The notes: generated by a model from the sequence alone, not told the origin. Numbered from the stretch's first letter, positions 36,905 to 47,229 are shown. The stretch is DNA of 64,000 nt from Symbiodinium natans (GCA_905221605.1 CAJNDS010002796.1:120001-184000), one strand, 5' to 3'. Translations and numbers: made by a program.

Positions 36905-36985
36905 AGCTTAAAGACCCTAAACGCCCTAAGCCCTAAATGCCGTAAATCTGAAGAACCCTAAACTCCCTATAACAAAAGACCTCAG
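36905..36985. repeat. Degenerate telomere-like stretch
   Basis: Several CCCTAAA-like units (CCCTAAAC, CCCTAAG, CCCTAAAT, CCCTAAACT, CCCTAT) are spread over 80 bases with unrelated spacers. This is a decayed interstitial array or chance enrichment. Confidence 0.5.
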
Positions 36986-37079
36986 CCCTAGCAACCTCAA
37001 ACCATGGAACTGAAAATCCAAGCCTTTAAAACCCACAACCATCCCCAAAGGAATCCCCGGTGCTTGATCGAAAGTACTC

Positions 37080-37146
37080 GAACCCTTCTGGTGCTTGAAC
37101 CGCCGGTGCGCGAATCGGGCGTGCTTGAATCGCCGGTGCTTGAATC
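37080..37146. repeat. Short tandem repeat 'GGTGCTTGAATCGCC'
   Basis: Four imperfect copies of a 15-base unit (GGTGCTTGAACCGCC, GGTGCGCGAATCGGGC, CGTGCTTGAATCGCC, GGTGCTTGAATCGCAA) in direct order. Confidence 0.65.
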
Positions 37147-37935
37147 GCAATCGCAGCGAGTGCATGAATGAGACCCTGAAAAAGACAAAACTGCGATTTG
37201 GCATTTATTCAATGTTGCTTGGTCTTAGACGGGTGGGCAGTGCTTCTTCTCTCAGGTTCGTGTCCAAACACATTGTTGCACGCAGAGAACGCACAACCAA
37301 GGCATACGCTCAACAAACCTGGAGGGATGCCCCCTGCCTTGCGGCGTTCTGTCCCTCCTCCAAACGTTCTTCAAAATCTGGCGTTGTCACGCCCCCTTCT
37401 GCTTCACCACCTCTTCCTCTGTGCTACGAGCGGGGGGAAAGGGCGGGGGGCTCCAAATTGTGCCAAAAATGGCACCATGGTTTCGGGTTATCAAGCTCTC
37501 TTTCTTTCTTTCTTTGGGGCATGAGGGGCAAGCCCCCCACGCTGTTCGCGCGCCTCTGCTTTGGGGTAGTCGGTGGAACGATGGAACTCGGGGGGTTGAT
37601 CGATACCCACCCCCTCCCCCCATCCCCCTGTTGCCATAGCAGCGCATCCCCCGAGTTCCCGGCTGGCACCTCTCGTTTGGAGCAGAAAACAAAGTTCGGC
37701 CCGTGGGGAGAGAACATGCGAGGCACACGGATTCGGAGCTGGTGCCCCGCCCACGAATTTGATCTCCCCCTCATCTGGCCCGCGATGACTTCAAGTCAAT
37801 CACACCAAGTACCACCTAAGCACCACACCGCTTCCTAAAAAAAAGTCATCTGTAGACGCGGACGGTACTCGCATTTCACTACGACAGTGGGCATCCGATC
37901 CCCAACAACCAGTAAACCCCCATCGAACTACCAGC

Positions 37936-37996
37936 CTCTCAAGCTCTCTCAAGCTCTCTCAAGCTCTCTCAAGCTCTCTCTGTCTCTCTCTCTCGC
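37936..37996. repeat. AAGCTCTCTC decanucleotide repeat
   Basis: Four perfect copies of AAGCTCTCTC followed by a (TCTC)n tail. Confidence 0.9.
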
Positions 37997-38904
37997 TCCC
38001 CTTCTTTCCAGCTCTCGCTCTCTTTCTGGCGGCTCGGAGCTGACACCCTCGCGCGGTTCGCGCCCCGGTGTTCGGGTAGTTAGCGGTAACCTCTCTCTCT
38101 GCGTTTGCCTTCCCTCTGCATCTCCCTCACGGCCTCGCAGTCGACGATCAGCGATGAGCAGAGCTCCGGCGTCATGTGCCTAACAACTTCGCAGTCCCAA
38201 ACTCTGATGCCCACAACTTACTTCAACACACGACCAGACAGCTTTTGCAGCGATTCCTGCTGGAAGACTTTGACATGCCACCCATGGCTAAGGAGAGTGC
38301 TGAGATCTGCGTGAAATCTACAACTAAGCAGTTGGAAATTTTCCTAGCCGGGCGGAAGGCTTCACCAGCAGCTCGTTGAGCGCCGTCTGCAAGGGCTGCA
38401 CCTGGCACCAAACAAAGGAACAAAGACAAAGCCGGCGATGCACATCTCTGGACCTTTTAGCTTTTGGAGATTTCCAGGCCTACTGAGGTATAAGATGGTA
38501 CAACGTCCACACCTCCCACTGGTGACAGAGCCGGAGAAGTTCTGGCAGAATGGCCTGGCCCAGAGCTACGCAGTGTTGAGTACTTTCTTTAGGGCTCCTC
38601 AGAGTGATGCCGACGAGCGCTGGCGTGCCTTCTTGACACAGAAGGTGCCTGACGCGGGCATAAGAGACAACATGAGACAACTGACATGATTTCCCGCATC
38701 TCGGGAGCCTACCAATAAAAATCAATCAAATCTCTAGACAGCTGCATGATGCCGCATGCTAGTAGAGCCACATGCTGCATAAAGGACGGCCAGGTTTTGC
38801 GACACACCTATAGTTATATTATATAAACAATATCTGACTTTGAACAGGCTTCCCGACCTCTTGTTATTCCCCTCCCTGCTTGCCAGTGTTTTCTCCCAAC
38901 CCGC

Positions 38905-38968
38905 CCCATGCCACCCATTCCACCCACGCCACCCACGCCACCCACGCCACCCACGCCACCAACACCAC
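38905..38968. repeat. CCACCCACG nonamer minisatellite
   Basis: Six or more copies of a 9-base unit CCACCCACG and close variants (CCACCCATT, CCACCAACA). On the minus strand it reads as Gly-Trp-Arg-Gly-Trp or Gly-Val repeats, which are artefacts of the array. Confidence 0.85.
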
Positions 38969-41155
38969 GACAACGACTGGGCATGATGAGAACGTACAGC
39001 ATGGGCGGAGTCTCAGCACACGGTAGAAGCAACCATGTATATACTGATCAGCATTCAAGAGAATACCCGACGGACTATGCACAGAAAGAAAAGAACAGGC
39101 TCAACAGACAATCCTTGAGGAGGAGGAGGAGGAGGATGAGGAGGATGAGAATCAGAATAAACGAAAGCAAACGGGACCCCTGCAGATCCCCAACGCATCC
39201 GACCACTGTGAACAAGCCCGAAATATTCTTGCAGCTTTCAGGAAGTAGAGCAGAAGAGACCTGAATTGTTGCATGGAGCATACGGTCTGTTTCAGCCTCT
39301 GTACAGGAACTCAAGGAAGGCGTTCAGCGCCTGGAAGCGTCAAAGAGTGGCGCAATGATGGAAGCCGCAACGCCAAGTGGCTTGGAGGGTACTTGCGTGT
39401 GCTTGCGTGTGCTTGTGCTCAAAGATGCCACCATGTGCCACCTCACTCGAGTAGTCGAACGGCACCTCCGACTGCTGCCTTGGTCGCTTGTGTATTGATC
39501 TTTTTGCTGACTGCGTTGATCAGGACTAAAGGACATAGCTCTCTTGGTTTTCCGTGTCAGTGGCTCTTTGTTATTTTCGATTTGCCGTTCCGTCTACTAT
39601 GAGGAGGCTGGGCGGGCATTTGGTCAAGTATGCCAGTGCTTAAGCATCCAGACCAAGGCCACGGCCCTTCTGCAAAGCTGCCACTCAGCATGGCAAACAA
39701 GGGGTCTGAAGCCATGGAGAGCACGAGGCGATGTGCCTGAGATGGTCAAGCGCCAAAGCCAGAGCTCTGGCTCTCACTGGACACATCACTTGTGTCCGTG
39801 GAAGAGGGCTCTCAATCTGTTTCGGCGCCTTGAAGACTTGTCCATCAGTGCTTCGCAGCGACACGTCGCAGAAGTGCTGGCAGTGAAGCGAGATGTTGAA
39901 ACATACAGTATCATACAGTGCATCGCGGTAGATGGCAGAGATGATTATGCTTGGCTTGTCAACTGCTTTCGGGATTGTAAAAGTGCGTGGAACAGGACAC
40001 ATATGGAACATGATACCCGACTGCTTTGATGCTCTTGGAGAACTACGGCGGCTACGTCGACACTTTCGGCGTCCTGCCTCAGCATAGCAAGGCAGCCGGT
40101 CCCACAACGCCAGCCTTGGAAACACGAGCCCAGACTTGGAGTGTGTACGTGTGCACTGAGATCCGCGTGAGATGAAGACGTGTCATGCCATGATCATGGC
40201 CATTCTAGTTCCAATCCAGGCTCACCACTTTGCCCCCTGAGCAGCCTGCTGACATGCTCACATACTGTCACATGATGAGTCACATGCTGCCACAGGCGTG
40301 TCAAACTCTCATTGGGGCGCCTCCACAGCAACTGACACATGATCCTCCACGGCATCCTGCAGTTAGCACGCGGAAGGCATGTGTGTGAGGTCATAAGTCA
40401 TAAGGGGAGGGAAGGCAATCGGGAAGGAAGGGGCAGGGCAGTGCGGTACAGGATGGCCATGGAATATAGCATGGCGGGTCAAACTGTAAGTAAGGGCTGT
40501 AAAGCCACTAAGCTGCCCGACAAATTCAATAGCTTGTGCAGGCAAACGAGTCTAGCGCCGTCTAGCAACAAACGCAGCCCCAGGCCAACCTGACTGACAT
40601 GGGGCCCAGTGATGTCATACGGCCTCCGCCTGCATAGCGGCGTCTGATGGACTCCGCTGCCGGCTGTGCGACATCAGCGAAGTGTTCAAGAAGGAACCAT
40701 CACATGCAGTCAGTTTGAGGAAGTGTGAGGGTCCGTAGGAATCAGTCACTGCGTTTCCGTGGAGTCGGTGTAATGTGGTGTAGTCGGCTGCTCTGCAATG
40801 GGTCGAGAGGGCGTTCGCTCTGCAACAAATGCCTGAAACAGCCGCAGCCTAGTTGTTGTTGCTGATCACACAGTCATGTGTTGCTGGATGCTTCACAGCG
40901 ATTCCAAAGCACACATGCAGCAAGTTATCGAGCAGTCTTCATGCCGGCATAATTACTCTGACTGTCACTAGGCAGGTTGCACCAATCACACAATATGACC
41001 CGCGAACGTTGGGTGATATTTCAGCGAAGAACTCGGACCCAAGACGTGCCAAGACAAGCAAAAAAACAAACAGAATGTAAGCATGAAAAGCAAGACGGGC
41101 AAGGAGACCTTTCCTGACGCCTGCAGCTGAGCCACGCTGATCAGTAGCTTGCCCC

Positions 41156-42247
41156 TCAGCCGGAGCCGAAGACGGTGATGAGGGCATGCGCAAAGCCCGC
41201 CCCGCCCAGTCCGCCGATGGCGTGCCAGTTGATCATCTCGATGAAGCCTGCAGCTGGCTTGTCACCTTCCTTGTCGAAGCGTGTGGGCTTGATGGTGCTG
41301 CCGAAGAGCAAGCCTCCGATGGACACAATGCCCACGATGGCACAGCCGCACAGGAGGCCCACAGTGGCAGCCTCCGGCGTGTTCCTGAGAGGACCCAAGG
41401 ACGTGAATGGCCCGATCAGGAAGTAGCCATGGGCCATGCCAATCTCCAGGCCACGCTGCCAAGGCTTCAAGCCCTCACGGTAGAAAGCCATATTGCTCAG
41501 GAACTGCTTGGCGAAGAGGCCGTTCTCGGTGAGCGTGATAACCTGGTCACCAGCAAAGGGCTCCTTGCCCTTCCACTGCGTCACGAAGCCGGTGAACCAG
41601 TAGCCAGAAGGGCCTGGCACCGCGAACGGGATCTTGCCTTCCATCATGAGCTTCTCCCACTCTTCGATCTCCTGCAGCTCCCGCTCAGATTCAAGCCTGG
41701 TAGTGTCCGGCAGCTCAATCTTCATCCTGTAGTAGTCCCACCAGCCCATCTTGGTAGCCTTTCCTGGTCCATACATCTCTGCATAGGCCTTGACCGTGTA
41801 GAGGTACGAGTCCTCTGGTGGGTTTTCCCACTGGTCTTTAGGAGTGTTCTTCAAGATCAGCTCCAAGGCGTCCTTCTCCACAATGGTGCGGGGAATGTCC
41901 TTCAGGTAAGCGATCTTGTCCGTCACGTCTGCTTTGTCCTGCACAGCAATGTCCGAGGTCGCCTGGCGGGACACACGCACCTGGGAAAGAAGACCTCGGC
42001 CAAGCGCCATGAGCACACCGAAGCCCATGCCATAGCAGAGGACGCCCTTGGTGCCCAAGGTCTCGTGTGCTGATGCGAAAGGAGAACGCACCAGGCTCGA
42101 CGACCCGGACAAGTGTGAGGGCAGCTGTGGCCCACGGCTCAGGCCCGCGGTGAAGGCGACATCCCCGGTCAGAAGGACAGTGCAGGCGCAGACCGCCACC
42201 ACCGTCAGTGCGGTGGTCAGGTTCAAAAAATCTCGCAGGACCGTCAT
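41156..42247 (-). CDS. PsaL: Photosystem I reaction centre subunit XI, copy 1
   Basis: A 363-residue intronless gene. Residues 9-29 are a hydrophobic signal segment (LTTALTVVAVCACTVLLTG) followed by a Ser/Arg/Pro-rich transit-like stretch and a second hydrophobic segment (about 68-87), as expected for a protein crossing the multiple membranes of a peridinin plastid. The PsaL core is about residues 229-363: FAGDQVITLTENGLFAKQFL, then RGLEIGMAHGYFLIGP, SLGPLRNT, a long TM (292-316) and a C-terminal TM (337-360). PsaL sits in the thylakoid PSI complex near PsaI/PsaH. Between transit region and core lies an acidic, charged extension of about 120-130 residues not usual for PsaL. The N-terminus reads MTVLRDFLNL. 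The reading frame stops at Gly-Ser-Gly-TGA. Trans-splicing of a leader onto each copy's transcript is expected for dinoflagellates but not shown here. Confidence 0.93.
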   Translation of the reverse strand: MTVLRDFLNLTTALTVVAVCACTVLLTGDVAFTAGLSRGPQLPSHLSGSSSLVRSPFASAHETLGTKGVLCYGMGFGVLMALGRGLLSQVRVSRQATSDIAVQDKADVTDKIAYLKDIPRTIVEKDALELILKNTPKDQWENPPEDSYLYTVKAYAEMYGPGKATKMGWWDYYRMKIELPDTTRLESERELQEIEEWEKLMMEGKIPFAVPGPSGYWFTGFVTQWKGKEPFAGDQVITLTENGLFAKQFLSNMAFYREGLKPWQRGLEIGMAHGYFLIGPFTSLGPLRNTPEAATVGLLCGCAIVGIVSIGGLLFGSTIKPTRFDKEGDKPAAGFIEMINWHAIGGLGGAGFAHALITVFGSG

Positions 42248-42967
42248 TCCTTCGCTACCTGCAGAAGGCTCTGACCGTGTCCTTGAGCTTGAAATGTCGT
42301 GGGGGCTAAGGTGAGGCCAGAGACAACATGTGAGTCGCCTTTCATGCGGGAAAGTTTCAACTGCGTCCGCAGCACACGCGGCACGTGATCTAGGTATGGA
42401 TTCGGGTTCAGCTCAGTTTTCAGGATGTTGTACCTGATACTCCGCTCCTGAAACTGCAGTGCAAACCCTGCAAGGACTGCAACATTGCCGGTGCGCAGCC
42501 AGACTTACGAAGATTGTAACAGATGTCATCCCTTTATGTACTTGTCGACATTGAGGGTTCACCGCAGCCCCACAGCCCTCAACATCTGCTAAAAGACTTC
42601 ATGGTAGCGGAGCCTTCCCTGGCGGACTCCCTAGCCCATAAAGACTTCACGAGCCTCCCAGGCATGTCAACCCTTCAGGCACATGCCGACATTGGACGTT
42701 CACCGCATATCTTTGAAAATCTATTCCTCAGATTAGTCTTGACTTGCTGGGATGTGGGGCGTGGAAAGATGCACAGTTGTTTGCCTCAGTTCTCGAAAAA
42801 TTAGGTCACTCCTTCAACGCTCCTAGATCCTTGACTCTGCTGCCTCTGCGCGGACGGACAAATGGACTGTTCACGATTTTGAATGGCAGGCTGGAAGGAA
42901 ACAACTGCACGGCTTCTGGTGCTACGTTGTTCTGCATGAACCTTTCTTAAAAATAGCGTCCTGCCCC
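42248..42967. other. Spacer between PsaL copies 1 and 2
   Basis: This 720-base spacer shows no evident similarity to the other two PsaL spacers. Near-identity between copies starts at the stop codon (CCCCTCAGCC on the plus strand) and ends within a few bases of the ATG. No gene or recognised promoter element is visible. Confidence 0.6.
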
Positions 42968-44053
42968 TCAGCCGGAGCCGAAGACGGTGATGAGGGCATG
43001 CGCAAAGCCCGCCCCGCCCAGTCCGCCGATGGCGTGCCAGTTGATCATCTCGATGAAGCCTGCAGCTGGCTTGTCACCTTCCTTGTCGAAGCGTGTGGGC
43101 TTGATGGTGCTGCCGAAGAGCAAGCCTCCGATGGACACAATGCCCACGATGGCACAGCCGCACAGGAGGCCCACAGTGGCAGCCTCCGGCGTGTTCCTGA
43201 GAGGACCCAAGGACGTGAATGGCCCGATCAGGAAGTAGCCATGGGCCATGCCAATCTCCAGGCCACGCTGCCAAGGCTTCAAGCCCTCACGGTAGAAAGC
43301 CATATTGCTCAGGAACTGCTTGGCGAAGAGGCCGTTCTCGGTGAGCGTGATAACCTGGTCACCAGCAAAGGGCTCCTTGCCCTTCCACTGCGTCACGAAG
43401 CCGGTGAACCAGTAGCCAGAAGGGCCTGGCACCGCGAACGGGATCTTGCCTTCCATCATGAGCTTCTCCCACTCTTCGATCTCCTGCAGCTCCCGCTCAG
43501 ATTCAAGCCTGGTAGTGTCCGGCAGCTCAATCTTCATCCTGTAGTAGTCCCACCAGCCCATCTTGGTAGCCTTTCCTGGTCCATACATCTCTGCATAGGC
43601 CTTGACCGTGTAGAGGTACGAGTCCTCTGGTGGGTTTTCCCACTGGTCTTTAGGAGTGTTCTTCAAGATCAGCTCCAAGGCGTCCTTCTCCACAATGGTG
43701 CGGGGAATGTCCTTCAGGTAAGCGATCTTGTCCGTCACGTCTGCTTTGTCCTGCACAGCAATGTCCGAGGTCGCCTGGCGGGACACACGCACCTGGGAAA
43801 GAAGACCTCGGCCAAGCGCCATGAGCACACCGAAGCCCATGCCATAGCAGAGGACGCCCTTGGTGCCCAAGGTCTCGTGTGCTGATGCGAAAGGAGAACG
43901 CACCAGGCTCGACGACCCGGACAAGTGTGAGGGCAGCTGTGGCCCACGGCTCAGGCCCGCGGTGAAGGCGACATCCCCGGTCAGAAGGACAGTGCAGGCG
44001 CAGACCGCCGCCACCGTCAGCGCGGTGGTCAGGTTCAGGAAATCACGCGCCAT
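42968..44053 (-). CDS. PsaL: Photosystem I reaction centre subunit XI, copy 2
   Basis: 361 residues, intronless. It is essentially identical to copy 1 after the first few residues. The N-terminus is MARDFLNLTT, differing from copy 1 (MTVLRDFLNL). The first roughly 20 bases upstream of the ATG (AGGGTAGGACAGCCCGCC) are shared with copy 3 but not with copies 1 and 4. In the body it shares silent variants with copy 1 (for example GGACCAGGAAA at about 43571-43580 and ATCAGC near 43880). Confidence 0.93.
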   Translation of the reverse strand: MARDFLNLTTALTVAAVCACTVLLTGDVAFTAGLSRGPQLPSHLSGSSSLVRSPFASAHETLGTKGVLCYGMGFGVLMALGRGLLSQVRVSRQATSDIAVQDKADVTDKIAYLKDIPRTIVEKDALELILKNTPKDQWENPPEDSYLYTVKAYAEMYGPGKATKMGWWDYYRMKIELPDTTRLESERELQEIEEWEKLMMEGKIPFAVPGPSGYWFTGFVTQWKGKEPFAGDQVITLTENGLFAKQFLSNMAFYREGLKPWQRGLEIGMAHGYFLIGPFTSLGPLRNTPEAATVGLLCGCAIVGIVSIGGLLFGSTIKPTRFDKEGDKPAAGFIEMINWHAIGGLGGAGFAHALITVFGSG

Positions 44054-44399
44054 GGCGGGCTGTCCTACCCTAAGTGGCGGGGAGGTACCTTCACTAAAAA
44101 GCCGGTGTTGCGGAATGCTTCGTCATAACTAAGAGCTTTGTATTCAGACACAGCAAAACATCACTATCACTAAGACAGCGTAACTGCAAGCGTTGTAATC
44201 CCAACCTTACATGCCTGCAGTGCGCACGTCTCTGAAACTGACGTGTACTCGGATGAAGCCAGCCTACTGCGGAAGACTTCTGGTTCGGAGACGCCACCTT
44301 TCTTTCAAGACAGCCTTCACCAGGCATTCGCACATGCGGAACACTGCCTTCATGCCCTTCAGCACACGACAAACGTGGCGTCTAAAAAAAGGCAGCCCC
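44054..44399. other. Spacer between PsaL copies 2 and 3
   Basis: The shortest of the three spacers (346 bases). Apart from about 20 bases before the copy 2 ATG it does not resemble the other spacers. No gene is recognised. Confidence 0.6.
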
Positions 44400-45485
44400 T
44401 CAGCCGGAGCCGAAGACGGTGATGAGGGCATGCGCAAAGCCCGCCCCGCCCAGTCCGCCGATGGCGTGCCAGTTGATCATCTCGATGAAGCCTGCAGCTG
44501 GCTTGTCACCTTCCTTGTCGAAGCGTGTGGGCTTGATGGTGCTGCCGAAGAGCAAGCCTCCGATGGACACAATGCCCACGATGGCACAGCCGCACAGGAG
44601 GCCCACAGTGGCAGCCTCCGGCGTGTTCCTGAGAGGACCCAAGGACGTGAATGGCCCGATCAGGAAGTAGCCATGGGCCATGCCAATCTCCAGGCCACGC
44701 TGCCAAGGCTTCAAGCCCTCACGGTAGAAAGCCATATTGCTCAGGAACTGCTTGGCGAAGAGGCCGTTCTCGGTGAGCGTGATAACCTGGTCACCAGCAA
44801 AGGGCTCCTTGCCCTTCCACTGCGTCACGAAGCCGGTGAACCAGTAGCCAGAAGGGCCTGGCACCGCGAACGGGATCTTGCCTTCCATCATGAGCTTCTC
44901 CCACTCTTCGATCTCCTGCAGCTCCCGCTCAGATTCAAGCCTGGTGGTGTCCGGCAGCTCAATCTTCATCCTGTAGTAGTCCCACCAGCCCATCTTGGTA
45001 GCCTTTCCTGGGCCATACATCTCTGCATAGGCCTTGACCGTGTAGAGGTACGAGTCCTCTGGTGGGTTTTCCCACTGGTCTTTAGGAGTGTTCTTCAAGA
45101 TCAGCTCCAAGGCGTCCTTCTCCACAATGGTGCGGGGAATGTCCTTCAGGTAAGCGATCTTGTCCGTCACGTCTGCTTTGTCCTGCACAGCAATGTCCGA
45201 GGTCGCCTGGCGGGACACACGCACCTGGGAAAGAAGACCTCGGCCAAGCGCCATGAGCACACCGAAGCCCATGCCATAGCAGAGGACGCCCTTGGTGCCC
45301 AAGGTCTCGTGTGCTGACGCGAAAGGAGAACGCACCAGGCTCGACGACCCGGACAGGTGTGAGGGCAGCTGTGGCCCACGGCTCAGGCCCGCGGTGAAGG
45401 CGACATCCCCAGTCAGAAGGACAGTGCAGGCGCAGACCGCTGCCACCGTCAGCGCGGTGGTCAGGTTCAGGAAATCACGCGCCAT
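44400..45485 (-). CDS. PsaL: Photosystem I reaction centre subunit XI, copy 3
   Basis: 361 residues, intronless, with the same domain layout as copy 1: signal segment, transit-like region, second hydrophobic segment, charged extension, PsaL core. The N-terminus MARDFLNLTT and short leader are shared with copy 2. Silent variants in the body are shared with copy 4 (GGCCCAGGAAA around 45005; CCACCAGG around 44942; GTCAGC at about 45316). A private change CACACCTGTCC lies near 45355. Confidence 0.93.
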   Translation of the reverse strand: MARDFLNLTTALTVAAVCACTVLLTGDVAFTAGLSRGPQLPSHLSGSSSLVRSPFASAHETLGTKGVLCYGMGFGVLMALGRGLLSQVRVSRQATSDIAVQDKADVTDKIAYLKDIPRTIVEKDALELILKNTPKDQWENPPEDSYLYTVKAYAEMYGPGKATKMGWWDYYRMKIELPDTTRLESERELQEIEEWEKLMMEGKIPFAVPGPSGYWFTGFVTQWKGKEPFAGDQVITLTENGLFAKQFLSNMAFYREGLKPWQRGLEIGMAHGYFLIGPFTSLGPLRNTPEAATVGLLCGCAIVGIVSIGGLLFGSTIKPTRFDKEGDKPAAGFIEMINWHAIGGLGGAGFAHALITVFGSG

Positions 45486-46146
45486 GGCGGGCTGGCCTAC
45501 CCTGGGCAGCGGGGGAGAACCTGACGCTTGAGTTGTCGCAGCATGGTTTTCTGCCTTGCGCGATGGGCTATTTGGCTACCAGCTCCAAACACGTCTTCGG
45601 CCTTCACACCATAAGTTGCGTAGGTTAGTTGCTGGGCAACTGTGTCATTCACCATTCTGTATGAAGCCTTCTGGGACCACCCTAAACCTCCTGATTCCCC
45701 TGAGACCTCCGGACCCTACCTCCTGCCTCCTGAACTCATGAAGCGTGTGGTGCTGCACCATGCGACATATTGCTTTGGCTTTCCTTCGTTTGCGTGATGC
45801 GCACGCTACAACTGCGTTGGCCCGGCCCGGCTGCCAAGGCTGCGGGCGCAACCGTTTACAAATATTTCGCAGGCTCGTGGAGTAGTGCAAACAAGTTAAC
45901 GTCTTCGAGTGCCCTTTGCGTAAGGATGCTGGCAAATGAAAAAGGGGAATCGCACTTATTCTGTGACATTCTGACACGATGTTGCCAACAACGTCCCCAA
46001 GAAAGACCCACGTTGAGCTCCGGCAGACGCTGCTGGCGTGCAAAGCTGAACTTCAACGAGGAATTCGACAATGGCGTGGGAGTAATCCTACTGCAGGCGA
46101 AGTGGCTGGGCTTTTTACCGACGCAAAAAATCCGGTTCAAGCTCAC
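45486..46146. other. Spacer between PsaL copies 3 and 4
   Basis: A 661-base spacer unlike the other spacers apart from about 20 bases next to copy 3's ATG. Long plus-strand frames crossing it (for example 45979-47064) are extensions of the antisense shadow of PsaL. No gene is recognised. Confidence 0.6.
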
Positions 46147-47229
46147 TCAGCCGGAGCCGAAGACGGTGATGAGGGCATGCGCAAAGCCCGCCCCGCCCAG
46201 TCCGCCGATGGCGTGCCAGTTGATCATCTCGATGAAGCCTGCAGCTGGCTTGTCACCTTCCTTGTCGAAGCGTGTGGGCTTGATGGTGCTGCCGAAGAGC
46301 AAGCCTCCGATGGACACAATGCCCACGATGGCACAGCCGCACAGGAGGCCCACAGTGGCAGCCTCCGGCGTGTTCCTGAGAGGACCCAAGGACGTGAATG
46401 GCCCGATCAGGAAGTAGCCATGGGCCATGCCAATCTCCAGGCCACGCTGCCAAGGCTTCAAGCCCTCACGGTAGAAAGCCATATTGCTCAGGAACTGCTT
46501 GGCGAAGAGGCCGTTCTCGGTGAGCGTGATAACCTGGTCACCAGCAAAGGGCTCCTTGCCCTTCCACTGCGTCACGAAGCCGGTGAACCAGTAGCCAGAA
46601 GGGCCTGGCACCGCGAACGGGATCTTGCCTTCCATCATGAGCTTCTCCCACTCTTCGATCTCCTGCAGCTCCCGCTCAGATTCAAGCCTGGTGGTGTCCG
46701 GCAGCTCAATCTTCATCCTGTAGTAGTCCCACCAGCCCATCTTGGTAGCCTTTCCTGGGCCATACATCTCTGCATAGGCCTTGACCGTGTAGAGGTACGA
46801 GTCCTCTGGTGGGTTTTCCCACTGGTCTTTAGGAGTGTTCTTCAAGATCAGCTCCAAGGCGTCCTTCTCCACAATGGTGCGGGGAATGTCCTTCAGGTAA
46901 GCGATCTTGTCCGTCACGTCTGCTTTGTCCTGCACAGCAATGTCCGAGGTCGCCTGGCGGGACACACGCACCTGGGAAAGAAGACCTCGGCCAAGCGCCA
47001 TGAGCACACCGAAGCCCATGCCATAGCAGAGGACGCCCTTGGTGCCCAAGGTCTCGTGTGCTGACGCGAAAGGAGAACGCACCAGGCTCGACGACCCGGA
47101 CAAGTGTGAGGGCAGCTGTGGCCCACGGCTCAGGCCCGCGGTGAAGGCGACATCCCCGGTCAGAAGGACAGTGCAGGCGCAGACCGCCACCACCGTCAGT
47201 GCAGTGGTCAGGTTCAAAAACTCTCGCAT
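46147..47229 (-). CDS. PsaL: Photosystem I reaction centre subunit XI, copy 4
   Basis: I chose the start MREFLNLTTA at 47229 (360 residues) because it aligns with the starts of copies 1-3. In-frame ATGs at 47244 (MVATAMREFL) and 47286 would lengthen it by 5 and 19 residues. The 5' end of the coding region is closest to copy 1 (GAGTTTTTGAACC; Val-Val at TVVAVC), while the middle is closest to copy 3. Mature protein sequence is the same as in the other copies, so all four appear functional. Confidence 0.92.
   Translation of the reverse strand: MREFLNLTTALTVVAVCACTVLLTGDVAFTAGLSRGPQLPSHLSGSSSLVRSPFASAHETLGTKGVLCYGMGFGVLMALGRGLLSQVRVSRQATSDIAVQDKADVTDKIAYLKDIPRTIVEKDALELILKNTPKDQWENPPEDSYLYTVKAYAEMYGPGKATKMGWWDYYRMKIELPDTTRLESERELQEIEEWEKLMMEGKIPFAVPGPSGYWFTGFVTQWKGKEPFAGDQVITLTENGLFAKQFLSNMAFYREGLKPWQRGLEIGMAHGYFLIGPFTSLGPLRNTPEAATVGLLCGCAIVGIVSIGGLLFGSTIKPTRFDKEGDKPAAGFIEMINWHAIGGLGGAGFAHALITVFGSG

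Larger units (their letters stand above)
33600..41150. other. Repeat-rich stretch with no assigned gene
   Basis: I recognise no complete gene. Weak exon-like minus-strand segments are at 33860-34070 (begins after GTTGCAG|G; contains FLQGELEPWAVHIHDQSLYI), at 35190-35480 (hydrophobic, contains AIGALHGLVFAQVLAAVMHW) and at 36090-36210. Plus-strand segments at 38176-38370 and 39790-40010 are also protein-like. None is assignable. Telomere-like and other repeats are listed separately. Confidence 0.35.

Noticed and set aside
41186-47064. Long plus-strand frames (295-368 codons) opposite every PsaL copy
   Set aside because: They are antisense shadows of a GC-rich coding region and are identical in all copies only because PsaL is. 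They show no family motif, and two of them run into unrelated spacers.
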